From Mesorhizobium sp. (GTDB lineage: Bacteria > Pseudomonadota > Alphaproteobacteria > Rhizobiales > Rhizobiaceae): a DNA stretch of 64,000 nucleotides. Below the pieces are notes generated by a model. The model did not search any database and had not been told where the DNA came from. It saw only the letters and a list, made by a program, of their open reading frames with translations. Positions 24,505 to 32,713 of the stretch are shown here, in pieces. How positions within the stretch are numbered: the first letter of the stretch is position 1; each line of letters begins with the position of its first letter. Made by a program: the position numbers and the translations under genes. The stretch lies in the NCBI RefSeq assembly GCF_004962245.1, contig NZ_SUHQ01000019.1, forward strand, positions 62,001 to 126,000, in the 5' to 3' direction.

Positions 24505-25547
24505 GCGCGACGACCACCCAAATGGGGACTACCCATATGCGGCGCGAGATCGAGGAGATCCCGGAGGCCACCGCTCGCCTGCTCGATGGTTCGGCAGCGG
24601 TGCTGACCGAGGCCGGACGCGGCATCCGCGAACGCGACCCGCATTTTATCGTCACCGTGGCGCGCGGCTCGTCCGACCATGCCGCCACCTTCATGAAATA
24701 TGCCGTCGAGCTGACCGCCGGCCTTGCGGTTGCTTCGGTCGGCCCGTCGATCGCCTCGATCTATGGTGCGAAACTCAAGCTCGCCGGCTCGGCCTGCCTC
24801 GCCATCTCACAGTCTGGCAAGAGCCCGGATATCGTCGCCATGGCGCAAGCGGCTAGGGCCGGCGGCGCGCTGACCGTCGCCATCACCAACACTGCCGATT
24901 CGCCGCTCGCGCGAGCCTCGGATTACGCCATCGATATCTTAGCCGGGCCGGAGCGCAGTGTTGCGGCGACCAAGACCTTCGTCAATTCGGCGGTCGCCGG
25001 TCTTGCCCTGATGGCGCACAGCACCGGCGACGACAAATTGCTGGCGGCGCTCGCCCGGCTGCCGGAGCATTTCCGCAAGGCGATCGCCTGTGACTGGATG
25101 GCGCTGGCCGGTGCGTTGGAGACGCCAAGATCGCTGTTCATCCTCGGTCGCGGCCCGTCCTCGGCGTTTGCCAACGAGGCGGCGCTGAAGTTCAAGGAGA
25201 CCTGCGCCATGCATGCCGAGGCCTATAGCGCGGCCGAAGTCATGCATGGGCCGCTGGCGCTGGTCGGGCCCGGCTTTCCGGTGCTGGCGCTCGCCGCCCG
25301 CGATGCTTCAGAGCCGTCGGTCGCCGAGGCCGCCGATAGCCTGGCGGGCAAGGGTGCGGCTGTCTTTGTCACCTCGGACAAGGCAAAGGTTGCTCAGCAG
25401 CTGCCGCATGTCGCCACCGGCCATCCACTGACCGATCCACTGACGCTGATCGTGTCCTTCTATGGCTTCGTCGAGGCCTTTGCCCGCCATCGCGGCCTCG
25501 ATCCCGACGCGCCGCCCAATCTTCGCAAGGTCACGGAAACCACATGA
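24501..25547 (+). CDS. SIS-domain glucosamine-6-phosphate deaminase (NagB-II type)
   Basis: This 348-aa protein has two SIS domains like the C-terminal half of GlmS but no glutaminase domain: VARGSSDHAATFMKYAVE near residue 52, CLAISQSGKSPDIV near 95, ERSVAATKTFVNS, ILGRGPSSAFANEAALKFKE and EAYSAAEVMHGP near 237. Proteins of this kind next to nagA act as deaminases, turning glucosamine 6-phosphate into fructose 6-phosphate and ammonia. The start overlaps the GntR gene, the stop overlaps nagA. Confidence 0.9.
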   Translation: MSATTTQMGTTHMRREIEEIPEATARLLDGSAAVLTEAGRGIRERDPHFIVTVARGSSDHAATFMKYAVELTAGLAVASVGPSIASIYGAKLKLAGSACLAISQSGKSPDIVAMAQAARAGGALTVAITNTADSPLARASDYAIDILAGPERSVAATKTFVNSAVAGLALMAHSTGDDKLLAALARLPEHFRKAIACDWMALAGALETPRSLFILGRGPSSAFANEAALKFKETCAMHAEAYSAAEVMHGPLALVGPGFPVLALAARDASEPSVAEAADSLAGKGAAVFVTSDKAKVAQQLPHVATGHPLTDPLTLIVSFYGFVEAFARHRGLDPDAPPNLRKVTETT

Positions 25548-26722
25548 GCGACCGTTTTGCCCTGACCGGCGCCCGGATATTCGACGGCGACGACTGGCAC
25601 GACAATACCGCCCTTGTCGTGCGCGACGGCCTGGTCGAGGCCATCGTTGCCGCCGGCGCCATTCCGTCCGGTGTTGCGCGTATCGAGACCGGCGGCGGCA
25701 TGCTTGTGCCGGGCTTTGTCGACCTGCAGGTCAATGGCGGCGGCGGCGTCATGCTCAACGACCATCCCGATGTCGCCTCGATCGAAACCATCTGCCGGGC
25801 GCACGCACCCTTTGGCACGACGGCGCTGCTGCCGACGCTGATCACCGACACGACCGAGATCACCGCAGCAGCGGTTGCGGCGGGGGCCGAGGCCACACAG
25901 CAGAAAGTGCCTGGCTTTTTGGGCCTGCATCTGGAAGGTCCGCATCTGTCGATCGCCCGCAAGGGTGCGCACGATCCGGCATTGATCCGGCCGATGCTGG
26001 ATGCCGACCAAGCGATGCTGATTGCGACACGGAAAAATCTGCCGGTGCTGCTGACGACGATAGCGCCCGAATCCGTCGACCCCGCGCGCGTTTCGGCGCT
26101 CGCTGGGGCCGGTGTTATCGTCAGCCTCGGCCATTCCGACACCGGTTACGCCAAGGCGCGCGCCTTCGCCGATGCGGGTGCTACGGTGGTTACCCATCTG
26201 TTCAACGCGATGAGCCAGATCGGCAATCGTGAGCCGGGGCTGGCGGGTGCGGCCATCGACACCGGCACATTGTTTGCCGGCATCATCGCCGACGGCATCC
26301 ATGTCGATCCCGCCACCATGGCGATTGCCTTGCGCGCCAAGCAGGGGCCGGGAAGAATCGTCCTTGTCACCGACGCGATGGCGACGATCGGCACCGATAT
26401 GACCTCGTTCACGCTCAACGGCCGCACCATCCACCGCAAGGACGGCAGCCTGCGGCTGGCCGACGGCACGCTGGCGGGCGCCGATCTCGACATGATCTCC
26501 GCCGTGCGCTTCGTCCATCGCATTGTCGGACTGGACCTGTCGGAGGCGCTGCGCATGGCTTCGCTCTATCCGGCGCAAGCGATGGGCCAATCACACCGGC
26601 TCGGGCGCTTCGCCAACGGAACCACCGCCGATATTGTTTCGCTGTCGGACGATCTGGACGTCAAAAGCGTCTGGATCGGCGGCAACAGGGTTTTTGGAGC
26701 TGGTGTCGCAAGGGGCGCCTGA
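25544..26722 (+). CDS. nagA: N-acetylglucosamine-6-phosphate deacetylase
   Basis: This 392-aa amidohydrolase removes acetate from GlcNAc 6-phosphate. It shows GFVDLQVNGGGGVMLND near residue 60, the metal-site HLEGPHLS near 127, LGHSDTGYAKA, THLFNAMSQ near 220 and the catalytic VLVTDAMATIG near 272. It is the last gene of the four-gene plus-strand operon, whose members overlap by 4 bp. Together with MurQ, the kinase and NagB-II it takes imported MurNAc or GlcNAc to fructose 6-phosphate. Confidence 0.95.
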   Translation: MSDRFALTGARIFDGDDWHDNTALVVRDGLVEAIVAAGAIPSGVARIETGGGMLVPGFVDLQVNGGGGVMLNDHPDVASIETICRAHAPFGTTALLPTLITDTTEITAAAVAAGAEATQQKVPGFLGLHLEGPHLSIARKGAHDPALIRPMLDADQAMLIATRKNLPVLLTTIAPESVDPARVSALAGAGVIVSLGHSDTGYAKARAFADAGATVVTHLFNAMSQIGNREPGLAGAAIDTGTLFAGIIADGIHVDPATMAIALRAKQGPGRIVLVTDAMATIGTDMTSFTLNGRTIHRKDGSLRLADGTLAGADLDMISAVRFVHRIVGLDLSEALRMASLYPAQAMGQSHRLGRFANGTTADIVSLSDDLDVKSVWIGGNRVFGAGVARGA

Positions 26723-26782
26723 GGCGCCAGCCGTTCGGCCCACTGCCTGAAGCGGGTGGTTGTTCATATGTCCCTCTTGTCC

Positions 26783-28144
26783 TCATTGGCCCTGAGGTTG
26801 CGCCGGAAGCCGAAGCGCGGCCGGTCTCGCCACTTTCGGCAGCAGGCGGCGCACGGCGGGCGCGGCCGCCACATCGTTCCTGGCGGCGAACAGCTCGTGG
26901 TTCTTCTCGATATCGTCGAGCTTGTAGCGGTAGTTGACCATCAGGCCATGCGCCTGACGCAGGGCGCGGGGCGACAGGTCGCCGAGATGGTCGATGCGCT
27001 CGAGCCGAGCGCCATTGCCGAGATGGAACCGGGCGACGGGGTCGATCACCTTGCCGGACGCGGTGCGGGCCTCGAGGAAATACTGCGCTGCCAGGGGGAG
27101 CAGGGCCTGGCCCGCGCGGTCGCGCGTGGCGGCGTCCGCATGCCAGCCCTCATTGGCAAGGAGATCCAGCACTTGAGCGGCACCGGGGATGGTTTCGGCC
27201 TGCTCGGCCAGCCAGCGGGCAAAACCCGGCACCGGAGACAACGTGATGAAATCGGTCAGGCCGGGAAGGTCGCGGCGCAAATCCTCGACCACCTGCTTGA
27301 TCAGAAAATTGCCGAACGAGATGCCGCGCAAGCCCTCCTGGCAGTTGGAGATGGAATAGAACACCGCCGTCGTGGCCTGCCGTGGTTGCACCGACGGCCG
27401 CTCGTCGGCAAGCAGCTCAGCAATCGCCGTCGGCATCGTCCGGGTGAGCGCGACCTCGACGAAGATCAGCGGCTCGTCGCCGAGCTGCGGATGAAAGAAC
27501 GCGTAGCAAAGCCGGTCGTCGGGCTCGATCCGGCGGCGCAGATCGTCCCAGTTGTGGATGGCGTGCACCGCCTCGTAGCGGATGATCTTTTCCAATATGT
27601 TGGCCGGCGTCGACCAGTCGATCCGCCGCAGCACCAGGAAGCCGCGGTTGAACCACGACGACAAGAGGTGCGTGAAGTCGGCATCGACGATGGCGAGGTC
27701 GGGCGATGTGATCAGCCGGCTAAGCAGGTCCTCGCGCACGCGCACGAGGGTCTCGATGCCACCAGGCGCCAGGTTCAGGCGGCGCAAGAGCTCCTGCCTG
27801 GCCGGCTCGGCGGCGTCGTGCAGGGCAAACGCCGTGCGATCGTCGGGCGCGGCCCGATAGGCATCCACCGCGGCGGCAAGCCTGGTGTGATCGGTGCCGA
27901 AACGATCGCGCAGCACATGCAGGAACGCCAGCCTTCCGTCGGCGTCGAGGGTGCGCCAGCGATCGAGTATCTCCCGAGCATAGGCGACGCCCGACGCCTC
28001 GCCCTGGCTGGAAAGCAGACGGGCGCACAGACGTGCCAGGCTGTCGACTGAAATCGGCTCGTCACCGCGAACGAGGTTCAGCATCATCCGGCCGCGATCG
28101 GCGATGGTGTTCAGCAGGTCAACAAAGAAAGGGCTGCGGTTCAT
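26783..28144 (-). CDS. Malonyl-CoA decarboxylase
   Basis: This 453-aa enzyme turns malonyl-CoA into acetyl-CoA and CO2. The helical N-terminal domain is followed by the GNAT-like catalytic domain with TTAVFYSISNCQEGLRGISF, TDFITLSPVPGFARWL near residue 300 and FHLGNGARLERIDH near 380, then the NYRYKLDDIEKNHELF end that is typical of both bacterial and animal enzymes. In rhizobia the gene often belongs to a matABC cluster, but here it is alone, between nagA (convergent) and rpe. Its role may be malonate use or malonyl-CoA control. Confidence 0.95.
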   Translation of the reverse strand: MNRSPFFVDLLNTIADRGRMMLNLVRGDEPISVDSLARLCARLLSSQGEASGVAYAREILDRWRTLDADGRLAFLHVLRDRFGTDHTRLAAAVDAYRAAPDDRTAFALHDAAEPARQELLRRLNLAPGGIETLVRVREDLLSRLITSPDLAIVDADFTHLLSSWFNRGFLVLRRIDWSTPANILEKIIRYEAVHAIHNWDDLRRRIEPDDRLCYAFFHPQLGDEPLIFVEVALTRTMPTAIAELLADERPSVQPRQATTAVFYSISNCQEGLRGISFGNFLIKQVVEDLRRDLPGLTDFITLSPVPGFARWLAEQAETIPGAAQVLDLLANEGWHADAATRDRAGQALLPLAAQYFLEARTASGKVIDPVARFHLGNGARLERIDHLGDLSPRALRQAHGLMVNYRYKLDDIEKNHELFAARNDVAAAPAVRRLLPKVARPAALRLPAQPQGQ

Positions 28145-28308
28145 CGATCCCGACCGTCGAAGAGGAGCCTGCGGGCCCGGAAAGGCATGAGGATGAAACA
28201 GACAATATGGGACCGCATCTCATGAGCACAAGCGCGCCGGCGTCGGCCAACGAATTCCTGACCGGAGGGAGCGTGTGCCGGCGACGGCGGACCGGCAGCC
28301 GCAGCGCG

Positions 28309-28986
28309 TCAGCCGGCCGCCCGGTCGGCCGCTGTCCTGATCGCCTCGATGTTCGTCCGATAGGCTTCGACGCTGCCGCCCTTGAAGATGGCCGCACCGG
28401 CGACAAGCACGCTGGCGCCGGCCGCGGTGACCAACGGTGCAGTTTCCGGCGAGATGCCGCCGTCGACCTCGATCCGGATCGGCCGGCTGCCGACCAGCGC
28501 CTTCACACGCTTCACCTTGTCGACGACACCCGGAATGAAGGCCTGGCCGCCGAAGCCCGGATTGACGGTCATGATCAGGACCAGATCGAGCCGGTCGAGC
28601 ACATATTCGATTGCCGTTTCCGGCGTCGCCGGATTAAGCGACACGCCGGCCTTCTTACCGAGATTCCTGATCGTCTGCAGCGAACGGTCGAGATGTGGCC
28701 CGGCCTCGGCATGCACCGTCATGCCGTCGCAGCCGGCCTCGGCGAAGGCCTCCAGATAGGAATCGGCCGGCGCGATCATCAGATGACAGTCGAAGAAGGC
28801 CTTGGTGCGGTTGCGGATCGCCTTGATCACCGGCGGGCCGAAGGTGATGTTGGGCACGAAATGGCCGTCCATGACGTCGAGGTGGATCCAGTCGGCGCCG
28901 GCCGCCGCCACCGCCTCGACCTCGTCGCCGAGCTTCGAGAAATCCGACGCCAGCACCGATGGCGCGATCAGGGTCTTGTGAGCCAT
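28309..28986 (-). CDS. rpe: Ribulose-phosphate 3-epimerase
   Basis: This 225-aa TIM-barrel enzyme interconverts ribulose 5-phosphate and xylulose 5-phosphate in the pentose phosphate and Calvin pathways. Key motifs are PSVLASDFSKLGDEV, WIHLDVMDGHFVPNITFGPP (metal His/Asp), HLMI near residue 68, MTVNPGFGGQAFIP near 140 and RIEVDGGIS near 172. Length is typical. About 165 bp separate it from the malonyl-CoA decarboxylase gene downstream (28145-28308, no gene seen). Confidence 0.95.
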   Translation of the reverse strand: MAHKTLIAPSVLASDFSKLGDEVEAVAAAGADWIHLDVMDGHFVPNITFGPPVIKAIRNRTKAFFDCHLMIAPADSYLEAFAEAGCDGMTVHAEAGPHLDRSLQTIRNLGKKAGVSLNPATPETAIEYVLDRLDLVLIMTVNPGFGGQAFIPGVVDKVKRVKALVGSRPIRIEVDGGISPETAPLVTAAGASVLVAGAAIFKGGSVEAYRTNIEAIRTAADRAAG

Positions 28987-29320
28987 GTCCGCTTCCCGTT
29001 CTTGAGCCCGCTCCCGCCCTATCGCATCGGCCCGAAAATGGCCAGTCGTCGTGGCAGAAATCGGACAGCGCGTCCCGCTCTATCTCTTTGTTTTAGCCGT
29101 ATTTCTGCGACGCCAAGTGATTTCACTTGGCTGCAAAGTGCTCTGGCTGCTGCGCTGTTTCAGCCGACCGTGCACCGTGAGGTCCAGCTGAAAGGAACCA
29201 GACCGATTTCGAATCCAAAGCTTTTCTTATCGAATTGGATAAAGGTTTCGGAGTATGCCCGCGGCGATCGGGACTACGCATATCAAGGGCGGCGTCTCGG
29301 CGTAACAGGAAGATTGCATC
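28987..29320. other. Intergenic region between rpe and a diguanylate cyclase, with a perfect palindrome
   Basis: There is no convincing gene in these 334 bp, which hold the divergent promoters of rpe and the cyclase gene. The main feature is a perfect 20-bp palindrome, GCCAAGTGA-TT-TCACTTGGC (29112-29131), which could be an operator or a short RNA hairpin. The stretch nearest the cyclase start (29200-29300) is AT-richer. Confidence 0.6.
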
Positions 29321-30535
29321 ATGGACGGGGCGATCGTCAGGACCACACTCTCGTTGATAAGCCCTGGAATATTGCTTGTCTTTGGGATTGCCTTCGTCTG
29401 CGCCTGGCTTATCGAACGAAAGCGAAGTTATCTCCTCGTGCTGGCGAGCGCGTGCGCTTTGTTTGCTCTTGGTGCGATATCCCAGATTCTCGGTTGGCCG
29501 CCAGGGGCCGGACCCAATGCAATCGTGTCTGGCGCGATCTATACATCGGCTGTCCTCGCAGCGGCCGAGGGTATCCTCCTCCGCTCGGGAACGAGGCTCG
29601 GCCTGAGAATGGACGCGGCGGTCCTGATCGGATTCACGCTTCTACTGGCGTATTTCTTCTACGTTGACCGCAACCTTCTTGCCCGGGTCTACATCCAGAA
29701 TTTCGGGTACGGGATCATCCTGCTCGTTGCAGCAGTGCGACTCTCGCCCCTTGCCGGAGGCCGGTACGTCGACAGGGTGCTGTTTTGGATTCTCCTGGCA
29801 TTCGCCCTGCATTTTTTCCCACGGACCTTATTGACGGTCGGGCTTTCGGTGCCCACCGATAAAACAGCCTTCGCGAACTCGATGTTTTGGCAGCTGCTTC
29901 AGCTTTCTCTTGCTGTGCTCGGTGTAGGCCTCGCCCTGGCAATCCTCGCCGCCGCCGTTACCGACGTGATTGACGATCTCCGCCGGGAGCGCGATACCGA
30001 CCTGCTGACCGGCGTTCTGAACCGCCGCGGTTTTGAAGAGCGTTCGGCCGCCTATTTGCGAAACGGCGGACAAGGCACCGCATCGCTCGTCTTGTGCGAC
30101 GTAGACAATTTCAAGAGCATCAACGACGCCCACGGTCATGACGTCGGCGACAATGTCCTGCGAGAGGTCGGACGTGTGCTGCGCAAATCATCGCGCAAAG
30201 GCGATATCGTCGGCCGGCTTGGCGGCGAGGAATTCGCGGTGTTCCTTCCAGATACCAGTGCCGAGGAAGCCTATGAATGCTCCGAACGACTAAGGATCGC
30301 CATCGAGAACACCAGTTTTTCCGCGCTGGCGGGCGCGAGGCAGCTCACCGCGAGTTTCGGCGTGGGAACGTTCAAATCCAGCGATGCCTGGTCGAGCCTG
30401 TACAAGCGGGTCGATGCAAGGCTTTACGAAGCGAAGCGGACCGGGCGCAATCGTACGATTGCCCAAGAATTCTCAAGTTCGAAGGTCGATGGAGAGACAG
30501 AGATGTCGGCCCATACAGTTCGACCTGTTCGATGA
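29321..30535 (+). CDS. Membrane diguanylate cyclase (GGDEF)
   Basis: This 404-aa protein has about six N-terminal membrane segments (residues 8-220; GILLVFGIAFVCAWLI first) of no sensor family I can name, then a GGDEF domain. The active site is GRLGGEEFAVFLPDTSAEEA, a functional GGEEF variant, and an intact inhibitory site RKGD lies five residues before it, so c-di-GMP feedback is expected. Other domain marks are DTDLLTGVLNRRGFEE and VLCDVDNFKSINDAHGHDVG. It stands alone and is convergent with the secreted-protein genes. Confidence 0.92.
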   Translation: MDGAIVRTTLSLISPGILLVFGIAFVCAWLIERKRSYLLVLASACALFALGAISQILGWPPGAGPNAIVSGAIYTSAVLAAAEGILLRSGTRLGLRMDAAVLIGFTLLLAYFFYVDRNLLARVYIQNFGYGIILLVAAVRLSPLAGGRYVDRVLFWILLAFALHFFPRTLLTVGLSVPTDKTAFANSMFWQLLQLSLAVLGVGLALAILAAAVTDVIDDLRRERDTDLLTGVLNRRGFEERSAAYLRNGGQGTASLVLCDVDNFKSINDAHGHDVGDNVLREVGRVLRKSSRKGDIVGRLGGEEFAVFLPDTSAEEAYECSERLRIAIENTSFSALAGARQLTASFGVGTFKSSDAWSSLYKRVDARLYEAKRTGRNRTIAQEFSSSKVDGETEMSAHTVRPVR

Positions 30536-30589
30536 TGATCCGGGGAGAGGCGGTGTCGACCGCCTCTCTCCCTATGCAAGCGTCGCGAT

Positions 30590-32545
30590 TCAGTTCGCCG
30601 GATGCCGCGGCCTGGCCGGTCGTGGCAGAGAGACCTTGCCGCTGCCTTGCTTCATTTTCTGCACGTTGAGCTTCACGGGTGGCTTGGGCACGCAGTGTCC
30701 GCGCACCAGTTTTTCGGTTGCCCGGCAGGCGGTGACGATCGCCGGGTTCTTCACGCATGCCTTGCCGACCAGATGGTAGCCGCGCTTGCAGTCGATAATG
30801 ATGGGCGGCTTGCGCACACATCTCCCGTCGATGCGCTGTTCGTTGCGCTTGCACCTGTCGGCGATCACCGCATTGCGCACGCATTTCAGGCCCACTTGAT
30901 GGTAACCGGGAAGGCAGTGGATGCTGACGCCAACGCACCTGCCGTTGACGAGTTTTTCGGTGCGGCGGCAGGCAGCCACGAGCGGCCTGTCGACGCATTT
31001 GCCGCGGATCAGCCTCTGGCTCGGCAGGCATGTGCGGCCGGCATCGATCACGACCGGTGGAAGTTGCGGTTTACCGGGATTGGGTCGCGTATCGACCGCC
31101 AGATCGTCGGCTTTCGGGTCGAAATTGCGCTTGATGCAGGTGAAATCCTCGCCGTCGTTGTCAACCGTGGCGATCGAACCATTCTGCTTGATTTCCTGCA
31201 GCGTGCACTGGATCGAGCGCGTCCTGACGATGCTGAGCTCGTGTGCCGCACTCGCCTTGAACACTCCGCCATTGTTGAAGGCAGCCGTCGTGCCGGTAAA
31301 GAATGCGCCGTTCGAGCAGCTGATGCGGTAGTGAAACGCACCCGGCGCATCGCGCTCGACCTCGAACGCCACCTGGCCCTTGCGCGGGCAGAGTTTTTTG
31401 AAGCCAGCGCTGTCGGACACAGTGACCTCGCCCTGCCAGTCCGAATGCGCCGGGGGGTTGTCCGGGTTGCCCTGAGGTGCGTCGGTGAAGCCGCCCCCGC
31501 CTGCACCGGTGCAGTGGACTGTGATGTCCTTCCAGCCGTCAAAGGGCTCGAACGGACCGTTGCCGACAATCTCGGTCTTGTACTGGAAGTAGGCAGTGGT
31601 GCCGACATCCTCCCATTTCTCATAGGTGGCGAAATAGCCATTCTTGGTCGCATCGTATGACGCCCACGCCTGCTGCAGCTCGGACGTGATCGGCCCAGCG
31701 TTCTTCTGCCGCCAGATGCGCATCGAAACCGGCCCGGCCTGATTGGCTTGCGCCCGGCTCGTGACCTTCAACGAAGGGCAAACAGTGCCTGGCGTCGAGC
31801 CGGGCTGGTTCGACTGGTAGGTGGTCAGGAACAGCTTGACGTTCTCCACGTCGAATTCGCCGAAATCGTTGGCGATGTCCTGAACCTTCGGCTTGATCAC
31901 CGGGTCGCAGACGACCTGGACGTCGAACGAACCGTGTTCGGCATAGTGCGAGTCGGAAAGCGGATGGGGCCAGCTGCCGCCCTGTACCTCGCTGACAGCA
32001 TTGTCCATGTCGAGCGCTGTGTCGGTAAGGGCCGAGAAGCTCGCATGGAAGGTATGCGTGAACGAATAGGACTTCGTCGGTCCATCGGCCTGGAGGTGCT
32101 GATTGCACTTGCTAATGATCTGGTCGCCATAGGGCACGACGGCGATGCCGGTGTCCGATGACTGCGGTATGATGGAGGGATCAAAGGAGAAATTCTCCTG
32201 GTGATCGTAGTCGCGGCTGACAGGCGACGCGCTCCAGATCGGCGGAAACGCGCCGCACTGCCCCGGTCCGCAAACGCCGAGCGCCACGCCGACGTCCTGT
32301 ACATAGCCTGGCCACCGCGTGTTGAGTTTCATGTGGCCCCAGAACTGGACATTGCCGCTTTTCAGCGTGTCCCATTTTTGCTTGTCGCTCGAGCCGACAT
32401 GGATCGTCGTGTTGGCGCTTTCGGTGTGGAACGACATTGACTTGATGTTCGCCTGCTTGGCGAAAGCCGGCGTGGTGGCAAGCGCAGCTGCGATCAGGGC
32501 CACGGTCGCCGCCGTGTTGCGGAAAACATGCTTGGCTGAAGACAT
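30590..32545 (-). CDS. Secreted protein with C-terminal two-cysteine repeats (protein C of the surface cluster)
   Basis: This 651-aa protein has a clear Sec signal peptide (ATVALIAAALATTPAFA, then KQANIK). The middle (about 30-470) is a unique soluble region with scattered Cys and no fold I recognise. The C-terminal ~130 residues hold six short repeats of the form C-x8-G-x-C (CLPSQRLIRGKC, CRRTEKLVNGRC, CLPGYHQVGLKC and so on), then a Lys/Pro-rich tail. I chose ATG 32545 because GGAGAG precedes it. It has no recognised function. The repeats relate it to the larger protein encoded upstream, and a terminator separates the two. Confidence 0.8.
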   Translation of the reverse strand: MSSAKHVFRNTAATVALIAAALATTPAFAKQANIKSMSFHTESANTTIHVGSSDKQKWDTLKSGNVQFWGHMKLNTRWPGYVQDVGVALGVCGPGQCGAFPPIWSASPVSRDYDHQENFSFDPSIIPQSSDTGIAVVPYGDQIISKCNQHLQADGPTKSYSFTHTFHASFSALTDTALDMDNAVSEVQGGSWPHPLSDSHYAEHGSFDVQVVCDPVIKPKVQDIANDFGEFDVENVKLFLTTYQSNQPGSTPGTVCPSLKVTSRAQANQAGPVSMRIWRQKNAGPITSELQQAWASYDATKNGYFATYEKWEDVGTTAYFQYKTEIVGNGPFEPFDGWKDITVHCTGAGGGGFTDAPQGNPDNPPAHSDWQGEVTVSDSAGFKKLCPRKGQVAFEVERDAPGAFHYRISCSNGAFFTGTTAAFNNGGVFKASAAHELSIVRTRSIQCTLQEIKQNGSIATVDNDGEDFTCIKRNFDPKADDLAVDTRPNPGKPQLPPVVIDAGRTCLPSQRLIRGKCVDRPLVAACRRTEKLVNGRCVGVSIHCLPGYHQVGLKCVRNAVIADRCKRNEQRIDGRCVRKPPIIIDCKRGYHLVGKACVKNPAIVTACRATEKLVRGHCVPKPPVKLNVQKMKQGSGKVSLPRPARPRHPAN

Positions 32546-32636
32546 TTTCTCTCTCCTGAAATGTTCCTTCAGGAGTTTGTCGCCACCCGCCGCTGTAAGG
32601 TTCACGCAGCTGCGAAACGCGTTCCGGCCAATGAAA

Positions 32637-32664
32637 GACCCCGCCGGATTGCTCCGGCGGGGTC
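32637..32664 (-). terminator. Terminator after the large DUF11-type gene
   Basis: GACCCCGCCGG and CCGGCGGGGTC form a perfect 11-bp stem around ATTGCT; read on the minus strand it is followed by TTTCATT. It lies 50 bp after the stop of the 32714-36418 gene and 92 bp before the next start. Confidence 0.7.
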
Positions 32665-32713
32665 CTGGGCGTTGCGGTACAAAAGATCACGGCTTGTTTC
32701 GCGCCGGATCCTC

